A stretch of 31,003 bases of DNA, taken from NCBI GenBank assembly GCA_958348225.1, contig CATVYG010000028.1, positions 1-31,003 of the forward strand. Direction: 5' to 3'. Below are positions 1-5,572 of this stretch, in pieces (within the stretch, counting starts at the first letter, position 1; the number at the start of each line of letters is the position of its first letter). The notes beneath the pieces were generated by a model. It was not told the DNA's origin and made no database searches. It saw only the letters and a program-made list of their open reading frames with translations. The position numbers were made by a program, and so were the translations under genes. The stretch is from an uncultured Collinsella sp. (GTDB taxonomy: Bacteria > Actinomycetota > Coriobacteriia > Coriobacteriales > Coriobacteriaceae).

Positions 1-231
1 GGCCGCGCGGCAAGGAGATATATTGCCAGACCGGAGGGGCCCCGGGGGCGGGAATTCCACTCTTCACAAGTCCTACACAATACATCGCTTCCTATATAAG
101 TCATAGAAAGGCTGGTGCAGAAATACTGCACGTATCAGATGATGACCCTTCGGTTAAGAGATATATAAAGATCGGTCACCTGTAAGTGTTTATCTACCCG
201 CGCTTTTAGCAATGTAAACCGCGCTTCAGAT
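1..231. other. Non-coding left edge, nothing recognised
   Basis: No reading frame here looks like a protein. The first 60 bases are very GC-rich and the rest is AT-richer. A small perfect hairpin (TGCAG, five-base loop, CTGCA) lies at about 116-130. The stretch lies beyond the terminator of the rplT operon, so it probably holds regulatory DNA for a gene outside the window. I cannot name any site in it. Confidence 0.4.
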
Positions 232-267
232 AAAAAGAGGGAGCGCCGCGCACAACGCGACACTCCC
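232..267 (-). terminator. Rho-independent terminator of infC-rpmI-rplT
   Basis: On the minus strand a 12-bp stem (GGGAGTGTCGCG with CGCGGCGCTCCC, including G-U pairs) closes a five-base loop and is followed by C and five T at 236-232. It begins about 20 bases after the rplT stop codon and ends the translation operon. Confidence 0.85.
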
Positions 268-288
268 CTAGCGATTCAAGAGAATCTA

Positions 289-648
289 TTAGGCCTCGAG
301 AGCCTTCTTGGCGATGGTAGCCAGCTCGTTGAAGGACTCGATGTCCTCGTAAGCCATCTGAGCCAGGACCTTGCGGTCGAGCTCGATGCCGGCAACCTTC
401 AGGCCGTGCATGAACTGAGAGTAAGAGATGTCGTTCAGACGAGCAGCAGCGTTGATACGAGTGATCCAGAGAGAACGGATCTCGCGCTTCTTATTGCGGC
501 GATCACGATACTGATACTGCAGGGAGTGCTGGACCTGCTCTTTAGCATGCTTGTAAGTACGCGAAGCGGCACCGTAGTAACCCTTCGCACGGTGCATAAC
601 GGTACGGCGCTTCTTCTTGGCGGCAACAGCGCGCTTAATACGTGCCAT
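289..648 (-). CDS. rplT: 50S ribosomal protein L20
   Basis: L20 binds 23S rRNA early in large-subunit assembly. The 119-residue product has the usual length and the basic N-terminus of the family (MARIKRAVAAKKKRR) followed by the helical RNA-binding body (KGYYGAASRTYKHAKEQV). The start ATG has GGAG about ten bases upstream. It is the last gene of the infC-rpmI-rplT operon, lying 46 bases after rpmI and just before a strong terminator. In low-GC Gram-positives L20 represses this operon by binding the leader. Whether that happens here is inferred only from the structured infC leader. Confidence 0.98.
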   Translation of the reverse strand: MARIKRAVAAKKKRRTVMHRAKGYYGAASRTYKHAKEQVQHSLQYQYRDRRNKKREIRSLWITRINAAARLNDISYSQFMHGLKVAGIELDRKVLAQMAYEDIESFNELATIAKKALEA

Positions 649-694
649 GTTCTATCAACTCCTAGACTGTAAAACGAAAAACGGGAACGAGAAC

Positions 695-886
695 TTAGGC
701 GAGACGCGACTTGATGACCTTGCGGTCGGCAGCGGCGATCTCGGTCTCCTGACGGAAGCCACGCTTACGCTTGGTGGACTTCTTGCTCAGGATGTGGCTC
801 TTGAAAGCCTTGGCGCGCATAAGCTTGCCGGTGCCAGTCTTGCGGAAACGCTTCTTGGTGCCGCTGTGGGACTTCATCTTAGGCAT
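695..886 (-). CDS. rpmI: 50S ribosomal protein L35
   Basis: This is a small, very basic large-subunit protein of 63 residues. Its N-terminus MPKMKSHSGTKKRFRKTG is the L35 signature (PKMKTHSGAAKRF in other bacteria). The ATG at 886 has AAGGAG six bases upstream. It sits between infC (32 bases away) and rplT (46 bases away) in the classic three-gene order, so it should be co-transcribed with both. Confidence 0.98.
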   Translation of the reverse strand: MPKMKSHSGTKKRFRKTGTGKLMRAKAFKSHILSKKSTKRKRGFRQETEIAAADRKVIKSRLA

Positions 887-918
887 GAAATACTCCTTAA
901 TCGGTTACAGAACACTAG

Positions 919-1473
919 TTACTTGGTATCGCCTGCCGCTTTATCCTCATCGAAGGCGCCCTTAATCGGGGCGAGCAGCATAAGCATGTTACGGCCTTCC
1001 ATCTTAGGCTTAGACTCGACCGTAGCGTAAGGCTTGAGATCCTCGGCGAGACGCTCGAGAACGTTAAGGCCCTGCTCCGGGTGAGCCATCTCACGGCCGC
1101 GGAACATGATGGTGATCTTAACGCGTGCGCCCTTCTTGAGGAAACGCAGAACGTGGCCCTTCTTGGTCTCGTAGTCGCCAACGTCGATCTTGGGTCGGAA
1201 CTTCATTTCCTTGACCTCGACCTTGGACTGGTTCTTACGAGCAGCCTTGGCCTTCATGGCCTGCTGGTACTTGAACTTACCGTAGTCCATGACCTTGCAG
1301 ACCGGCGGCTCCGCGTTGGGAGCGATCTCGACCAGGTCGAGACCCTGATCGTCGGCGACACGCTGGGCATCGCGGATGGCGAACAGGCCGAGCTGAGAGC
1401 CATCGACGCCAATCAAACGGCACGAAGATGCAGTAATCTCGTCGTTGATGCGGGTGTCATCAGACTTAGCTAT
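919..1473 (-). CDS. infC: Translation initiation factor IF-3, probable ATA start
   Basis: IF-3 binds the 30S subunit, blocks premature 50S joining and checks start-codon pairing. The N-domain (DDTRINDEI, then VDGSQLGLFAIRDA), the lysine-rich linker and the C-domain (KEMKFRPKIDVGDYETKKGH, RGREMAHPEQG) are all present. An ATG exists at 1488, but it overlaps the strong Shine-Dalgarno GGAGGT (1486-1481) and has no site of its own upstream. The in-frame ATA at 1473-1471 lies eight bases after GGAGG and gives a protein starting (M)AKSDDTRIND, the usual IF-3 N-terminus, 184 residues long. infC starts with a non-AUG codon (AUU) in E. coli and Bacillus, allowing IF-3 to limit its own synthesis. If the ATG is used, the protein has five extra residues. 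Confidence 0.93.
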   Translation of the reverse strand: MAKSDDTRINDEITASSCRLIGVDGSQLGLFAIRDAQRVADDQGLDLVEIAPNAEPPVCKVMDYGKFKYQQAMKAKAARKNQSKVEVKEMKFRPKIDVGDYETKKGHVLRFLKKGARVKITIMFRGREMAHPEQGLNVLERLAEDLKPYATVESKPKMEGRNMLMLLAPIKGAFDEDKAAGDTK

Positions 1474-1486
1474 TTTCCCTACCTCC
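1471..1486 (-). promoter_or_regulatory. Ribosome binding site and ATA start of infC
   Basis: Minus strand reads GGAGGTAGGGAAAATA. GGAGG at 1486-1482 is followed by eight bases and then ATA (1473-1471) in frame with IF-3. No AUG, GUG or UUG lies at a suitable distance. This fits the known discrimination against rare start codons by IF-3. Confidence 0.75.
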
Positions 1487-1492
1487 ATTCAT

Positions 1493-1622
1493 AAAAAAAT
1501 AACCCGGCGCTTCTCAGCAACCAGGTCGTACACATAGAGTTCCTCGATTTGAGGAAGGGAATCTAAGTTGTATGACCAGTCAGCTGCTCATTGGCGCCAA
1601 AAGGTGGGAACCCTCGGGTTCC
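1493..1622 (-). promoter_or_regulatory. Structured infC leader with attenuator-like terminator
   Basis: The minus strand upstream of infC holds, in order, a GGAACCC/GGGTTCC hairpin (1622-1607), the palindrome TTGGCGCCAA (1600-1591), a TTCCTC/GAGGAA hairpin (about 1556-1540) and a terminator-like hairpin ACCTGG/CCGGGT (1526-1502). The last encloses an inner GCT-GAGA-AGC stem-loop and is followed by seven T (1499-1493). The terminator ends only 6 bases before the Shine-Dalgarno. AACCCG in the first hairpin (1620-1615) is complementary to CGGGTT (1506-1501) in the 3' arm of the terminator, so a competing long-range pairing is possible. In Bacillus, L20 binds the infC leader and promotes termination. 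The same logic here is an inference. Confidence 0.6.
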
Positions 1623-1690
1623 TCTTTAGGGCATTGCGGGAACAACGCCTTGCGAATAATAACACGTACAGCGCGTTATCACATTACGTA

Positions 1691-1759
1691 CACGAAAAAG
1701 GGGGCCGCAACCCCCTTGAACGCTCACTTGCATGTATGGTGCCCGAGGCGAGACTCGAA
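1691..1759 (-). repeat. Direct repeat, copy 2: tRNA-Leu 3' end plus terminator
   Basis: This roughly 69-base segment nearly equals 1875-1944, differing at about two positions in and beside the C-run. It carries the 3' 17-18 bases of the tRNA (3' half of the T arm, acceptor strand, discriminator A and CCA), the 3' flank and the same GGGGG/CCCCC hairpin followed by five T. The rest of a tRNA is missing, so this copy cannot make a tRNA. Confidence 0.8.
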
Positions 1760-1874
1760 GGGCCTTCGCTTCGCGAAGCCCCGGGCTTCGGGCGCGCGGC
1801 GCCCTCGCCACGCTCCGCTACAAACAGGCCACAGGCCTGTTTGCTTAACGCTTCGCGCGCTCACGCGAGTTCGG
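1756..1874. repeat. Palindrome-rich spacer between the tRNA-end repeats
   Basis: Closely packed inverted repeats fill the segment: CGAAGG/CCTTCG at 1756-1768, CTTCGCGAAG at 1769-1778, GAAGCCC/GGGCTTC at 1775-1789, GGGCGC/GCGCCC at 1790-1804 and AAACAGGCC/GGCCTGTTT at 1822-1842. No credible protein frame is present. The layout resembles a short extragenic palindromic element, but the family is unknown to me. Confidence 0.6.
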
Positions 1875-1901
1875 CACGAAAAAGGGGGCCGCAACCCCCC
1901 T
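1875..1901 (-). terminator. Terminator of tRNA-Leu
   Basis: On the minus strand GGGGG, a short loop containing TTGCGG, and CCCCC are followed by five T. The hairpin begins about 20 bases after the CCA of the tRNA. An almost identical copy stands at about 1691-1717 in the duplicated segment. Confidence 0.75.
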
Positions 1902-1921
1902 CGAACGCTCACTTGCATGTA

Positions 1922-2008
1922 TGGTGCCCGAGGCGAGACTCGAACTCGCACGTTGTTGCCAACGGTGGATTTTGAGTCCACTGCGTCTGCCAATTCCGCC
2001 ACTCGGGC
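1922..2008 (-). tRNA. tRNA-Leu (anticodon CAA)
   Basis: The 87-base gene starts GCCCGAGTGGCGGAATTGG and ends CTCGGGC-A-CCA, so the acceptor stem is seven paired bases and CCA is encoded. The anticodon stem-loop GGACTCAAAATCC carries CAA, reading UUG codons. A long variable arm (CCGTTGGCAACAACGT region) marks it as a class II tRNA, and the T arm GCGAGTTCGAGTCTCGC is intact. Upstream on the minus strand, TTCGGA and TGATAA with an 18-base spacer could be its promoter. A partial duplicate of its 3' end follows downstream. Confidence 0.97.
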
Positions 2009-2047
2009 ACGTAATGCGTGAGTTAGTTTATCACAGCTTTCTACCGA

Positions 2048-3481
2048 TTAGTCCGAAAATGGAACTTCGAGCATTTCGATGAGTTCGACTGTGCGGAGCA
2101 TCTCGCGCTGACGGCATCCGCGACCGTCGACCGAAGCCTCACCCATCTGGTTATCGTAAGGGTCCTCGCGCATGCCGTCGAAAGAGGGCTCAAACTCTGC
2201 CTGGAATCGATTGTTGGCCACCATACGCCACGGGTCGAGATTGCCAAAGTAGTGACGGCGGCGCCACTCCTCCCCCATCCTGCGAGCCGAGGAACCAAAC
2301 GATACGTCGGCGTTAAGCCACCCGGTCTGGGGTGTGAAGAACTCAGCCCAATCGTGCGGCCCCACCGAGTCGGGCGCAACATACAGGCCGCTCTGCCAAC
2401 GGGCAGGCACGCCCGCGATACGGCACATGGTGATAAACGTGAGCGCCATAACTCCGCAATCGCCGCGGAGCGAATGCGCGCAGTCATCGGCAATAGATCC
2501 CAAAAGCAAGTACGGCGGCTGATAGCGATAGTCGATATGCTGCGTCAGATAATCATAGATAGCACGAGCGCGATCGAGCGGATCCTCGAGTCCGTCAACA
2601 ACACCGGCCGTCAGCTGCTGCAGATACGGCGTGAATGCAATGTGCGGACGGTCCTCGGAGGTGTCCTCGGGCAGTGGCGCGTCCATACAGGGATGCGATG
2701 GGAGCGCGCCACCATAGATATCGCAATAGGCGGCATCGACGTGATAGCGATAGGTCACCGAGAATGAATGTTCAGTCAAAGATGTCCAGGAGGCTGTACG
2801 AGCCGAAACGTTTTCTGAGGCAACATTCCCCTCCGGCGTCATATCGAGAACCTCGATATGAGACTGTTGACGACAGGCGGCGGCAACGGGTAGCCACGCG
2901 CGAACAGTCTCTCCCTCCAGAGCCCCGGGGACAGACACGGATGCCTTAAGCATGATGACGCGAGCCAACCCGTTTTGCGACTCCATCTCCCTGAGCATCT
3001 GGTTACGCAGCGCGACGCCGTCCGTAGAATCGGGACGCAGGCCCGGAACCTCCTTGGGGTACACGCGAAGCGAATCGAGGAAGTTATCGAGAACAAACAG
3101 CTCGCCATCGATAAAGCGCCAGTCAATACGCTTACGGTCAATCAGATCGTCAAACTGCTCCTCGGTAAACCCAGGCCACTCCTCGCGGATCATCGCAATA
3201 GCTCGATCGCGCGACACCGAAAAATGAAGCGGCGTCTCAAGCATGCGATACCGCTCGGCACGAACGCAGGCAGCAAGCGAGGGATCGGGATCTTGGGCAA
3301 GTAGGCGGTCGCAAGCCTCAATAGCCTGCGAAAGATACCCCGCGTCCTTTAAACGCAGAATCTCGGGTGGCAAGCCAATATCTAGAAAACGGAAGTCATC
3401 ATTGCAAACATCAACAGAGCAACCAACAGGACCCTCGTCAATAACCTTCCCATCCGAAGGCAGCACCTTAACAACAGCCAT
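2048..3481 (-). CDS. Transglutaminase-like domain protein
   Basis: The 477-residue protein has a transglutaminase-like cysteine protease fold in its C-terminal third. The likely catalytic triad is Cys in LRGDCGVMALTF (about residue 342), His in GPHDWAEFF (about 376) and Asp in LNADVSFG (about 392), all intact, with the preceding DYLTQHIDYRY helix typical of the family. The N-terminal 200 residues have no domain I can name. No signal peptide or membrane segment is visible, so it is probably cytoplasmic. The substrate is unknown; such proteins are often proteases or peptide-modifying enzymes. The start at 3481 has GGAG seven bases upstream; an in-frame start 18 bases earlier lacks this. It reads toward tRNA-Leu and stands alone in its unit. 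Confidence 0.85.
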   Translation of the reverse strand: MAVVKVLPSDGKVIDEGPVGCSVDVCNDDFRFLDIGLPPEILRLKDAGYLSQAIEACDRLLAQDPDPSLAACVRAERYRMLETPLHFSVSRDRAIAMIREEWPGFTEEQFDDLIDRKRIDWRFIDGELFVLDNFLDSLRVYPKEVPGLRPDSTDGVALRNQMLREMESQNGLARVIMLKASVSVPGALEGETVRAWLPVAAACRQQSHIEVLDMTPEGNVASENVSARTASWTSLTEHSFSVTYRYHVDAAYCDIYGGALPSHPCMDAPLPEDTSEDRPHIAFTPYLQQLTAGVVDGLEDPLDRARAIYDYLTQHIDYRYQPPYLLLGSIADDCAHSLRGDCGVMALTFITMCRIAGVPARWQSGLYVAPDSVGPHDWAEFFTPQTGWLNADVSFGSSARRMGEEWRRRHYFGNLDPWRMVANNRFQAEFEPSFDGMREDPYDNQMGEASVDGRGCRQREMLRTVELIEMLEVPFSD

Positions 3482-3608
3482 ACTAAAACTCCAAGTCACT
3501 AGAACGCTTGAAGTCCATTGTAGCGAGATAAAAAAGAAAGCCCCAATAAAGGAACTCTCAACACCGATAAACGGTACCTAGAAAAAATGAATTCAGCCCA
3601 GTAACCCT

Positions 3609-3739
3609 GTAGCGAGTTAACGAAGGAGGCCCCGTTCACCCGAAGCTTTTCCCATTGCGCGACTTCTGGCAAAGCCAGGTGAGCGCAAGGGAAAAGCGTA
3701 GGGTGAACGGGGCCTCCGACGGGAAAGTTAAACCGCTAC
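3609..3739. repeat. 131-nt near-palindrome immediately after fba
   Basis: The arms pair almost end to end: GTAGCG (3609-3614) with CGCTAC (3734-3739), GTTAAC with GTTAAAC, a perfect 17-bp block GGAGGCCCCGTTCACCC (3625-3641) with GGGTGAACGGGGCCTCC (3701-3717), GCTTTTCCC with GGGAAAAGC, TTGCGC with GCGCAA, and CTGGC-AAA-GCCAG at the tip. It begins directly beside the fba stop codon. No T-run follows closely on the minus strand (six T lie about 20 bases beyond), so it is unlike an ordinary terminator. It may be a miniature inverted-repeat element, a very stable 3' UTR structure, or both. Confidence 0.85.
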
Positions 3740-4606
3740 TTACGCCTTGTTGACGGAGCCAAACTCCTCCATGAGCTCCTTGGTGCGGGCAACGATGTTG
3801 TCGCGACCAGGCTTGAGGAGCTTGCGGGGGTCAAAGCCCTTGCCCTGCTGATCCTTGCCGGCCTCGATGTACTCGCGAACGCCCTTGGCGAAGACGAGCT
3901 GCAGATCGGTGTTGACGTTGATCTTGGAGATGCCCAGGGAGATGGCCTTCTTGATCTGATCCTCGGGGATGCCGGTGCCACCGTGCAGGACGAGGGGCAG
4001 GTCGCCGGTCTGAGCCTTGATCTCGCCCAGGCGCTCGAAGGAAAGGCCAGCCCAGTCGGCAGGGTACACGCCGTGGATGTTGCCGATACCGCAAGCGAGG
4101 AAGTCAACGCCCAGGTCAGCAATCTGCTTGCACTCAGCAGGATCAGCGAGCTCGCCGCTGGAGGTCACGCCGTCCTCGGTGCCGCCGATGCCGCCGACCT
4201 CGGCCTCGATGGACATGCCCTTGGAGTGGGCAAGCTCAACGAGCTCCTTGGTGCGGTCGAGGTTAAGCTGGAAGGTCTCCTCGTGAGAGCCGTCATACAT
4301 GATGGACGTGAAGCCGGCCTCGATGCACTTGAAGCAGTCCTCGTAAGAACCGTGATCGAGGTGAAGGGCGACGGGAACGGTAACGCCCGTGGCCTCGACG
4401 GCAGCCTTGACCATGTCGGCGCAGACCTTGAAACCGCCCATCCACTTAGCGGCACCAGCGGTGCACTGAAGGATCAGCGGAGACTTGGCCTCCTCGGCGG
4501 CCTGGAGAATAGCCAGGGTCCACTCGAGGTTGTTGGTGTTGAAGGCACCGAGACCGTACTTGCCGGCTTCGGCCTTCTTGAGCATGTCTGCTGCGTTGAC
4601 GAGCAT
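3740..4606 (-). CDS. fba: Class II fructose-1,6-bisphosphate aldolase
   Basis: This zinc-dependent glycolytic enzyme splits fructose-1,6-bisphosphate into dihydroxyacetone phosphate and glyceraldehyde-3-phosphate. The 288-residue TIM barrel shows the family motifs: YGLGAFNTNNLEW near the N-terminus, LHLDHGS (Asp84 catalytic, His85 zinc ligand), MSIEAEVGGIGGTEDG, GNIHGVYP (His178) and LVLHGGTG (His208), then INVNTDLQ for phosphate binding. The ATG at 4606 follows AGGAGG by eight bases; a longer open frame upstream has no support. Related tagatose-bisphosphate aldolases share this fold, so that specificity cannot be excluded, but a stand-alone gene favours fructose bisphosphate. Confidence 0.93.
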   Translation of the reverse strand: MLVNAADMLKKAEAGKYGLGAFNTNNLEWTLAILQAAEEAKSPLILQCTAGAAKWMGGFKVCADMVKAAVEATGVTVPVALHLDHGSYEDCFKCIEAGFTSIMYDGSHEETFQLNLDRTKELVELAHSKGMSIEAEVGGIGGTEDGVTSSGELADPAECKQIADLGVDFLACGIGNIHGVYPADWAGLSFERLGEIKAQTGDLPLVLHGGTGIPEDQIKKAISLGISKINVNTDLQLVFAKGVREYIEAGKDQQGKGFDPRKLLKPGRDNIVARTKELMEEFGSVNKA

Positions 4607-4646
4607 AAAAGAAACCTCCTGTAAGGTTGCTCCGATAACGCCTGAG

Positions 4647-4655
4647 ATTTTACCA
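4647..4655 (-). promoter_or_regulatory. Candidate extended -10 promoter of fba
   Basis: Minus strand TGGTAAAAT is an extended -10 (TG-N-TAAAAT) about 40 bases before the fba start. No good -35 box is seen, as is common for extended -10 promoters. Confidence 0.4.
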
Positions 4656-4704
4656 CGACATACCCGAGCATAAACGTTCGTTTGTTCACGAATACCATCC
4701 GATT

Positions 4705-4727
4705 GGACAAATTTTGACCGTTTGTCC
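4705..4727. promoter_or_regulatory. Inverted repeat upstream of fba, possible operator
   Basis: GGACAAA (4705-4711) and TTTGTCC (4721-4727) form a perfect 7-bp inverted repeat with a nine-base spacer, about 50 bases upstream of the proposed -10 of fba. The position suits an activator or repressor site. No known regulator motif was recognised. Confidence 0.35.
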
Positions 4728-4800
4728 CACAGAATCGACCCACTGGGGAAAATAGCTTGACGATTGAGCGGTCTTCGTGGTTCGAAAGACGGCTTCGAGC

Positions 4801-5484
4801 CTACATCTGCATAAACGGGTTCTGCATAAGTTCGCGCGCCATCGTGGTCGAATCGCCATGGCCCGTCAAGCAAACGGTATCGGGCGGAAGCGTCTTGGCA
4901 AGTTTGGAGAGCGAGCGCATAATCGCCGCCTCGTCACCGCCGGAAAGATCGGTACGACCGTGGCTGCCCGGGAAAAGCGTGTCGCCCACAAAGGCGATGT
5001 TCCCCTGCTCGGTCGCGGCGAACAGGACGATGCCGCCCGGCGTATGCCCCGGCGTCTCGATCACCTGCAGGCAGACGTCGCCCACCTCGATTGTATCGCC
5101 CTCGGCAAGCAAACGCGTCGGCTCACCCGGATCGGGCGTCTCGATACCCCACATGACACGCTGCTCCTCGATATTTGCGCGAGGTACCGTCACGTCCTTA
5201 GCGCACAACTCATATAGTGCACTGTCGCCAACGACAGCTCGAACCCCGGCAACCCCGCCAACATGGTCGGCATGACCGTGCGTGCAGACAGAGCCGAGTA
5301 CGCGCACCTCGGGATGCGCGGTGCGGATATGCTCCACAAGACGCTCGCCCTCCCACGCCGGATCGACGATTAAGCACTCGTCATTCGAAATCACGGCGTA
5401 ACTGTTGGTCTGAATCGGGCCGTTGACGAGCGCCTCAATCGAAGCCGCACCTCGGGGTGTCAGGTCCAAAGTCATATCGTCCAT
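4801..5484 (-). CDS. MBL-fold metallo-hydrolase (glyoxalase II-like)
   Basis: The 227-residue protein is a metallo-beta-lactamase fold hydrolase of the glyoxalase II-like group. Metal ligands are visible in THGHADH (68-74), TPGHTPG (His147), VGDTLF (Asp168) and TGHGDST (His209), which supports an active two-metal site. The substrate is unknown; hydroxyacylglutathione is unlikely in an organism of this kind, and a bacillithiol-free thioester or lactone is only a guess. The ATG at 5484 lies eight bases after AGGAGG; the ATG two codons earlier is only two bases from it. It is the third gene of a recJ-rel-MBL run, separated from rel by a hairpin. Confidence 0.88.
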   Translation of the reverse strand: MDDMTLDLTPRGAASIEALVNGPIQTNSYAVISNDECLIVDPAWEGERLVEHIRTAHPEVRVLGSVCTHGHADHVGGVAGVRAVVGDSALYELCAKDVTVPRANIEEQRVMWGIETPDPGEPTRLLAEGDTIEVGDVCLQVIETPGHTPGGIVLFAATEQGNIAFVGDTLFPGSHGRTDLSGGDEAAIMRSLSKLAKTLPPDTVCLTGHGDSTTMARELMQNPFMQM

Positions 5485-5500
5485 GCGCATGCCCTCCTTC

Positions 5501-5539
5501 TAAAATACGTTCGAGGCACCAAACGATGCCTCGAACGTA
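5501..5539 (-). terminator. Hairpin between rel and the MBL hydrolase
   Basis: A perfect 13-bp stem (TACGTTCGAGGCA 5506-5518 with TGCCTCGAACGTA 5527-5539) with an eight-base loop is followed on the minus strand by TTTT. It follows the rel stop and ends only a few bases before the Shine-Dalgarno of the MBL gene, so it should cut or reduce read-through into that gene. Confidence 0.65.
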
Positions 5540-5572
5540 ACCAATATCTATGATGCTGAGAGGCTCTCGCAC

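Noticed and set aside
1568..2021. Overlapping open frames of about 135-150 residues across the tRNA-Leu region
   Set aside because: They run through the tRNA, its terminator and the duplicated segment, are rich in Arg/Pro from GC-rich palindromes, and match no protein pattern.
3609..3739. The fba hairpin as an ordinary rho-independent terminator
   Set aside because: The stem is several times longer than usual and the closest T-run is about 20 bases beyond it.
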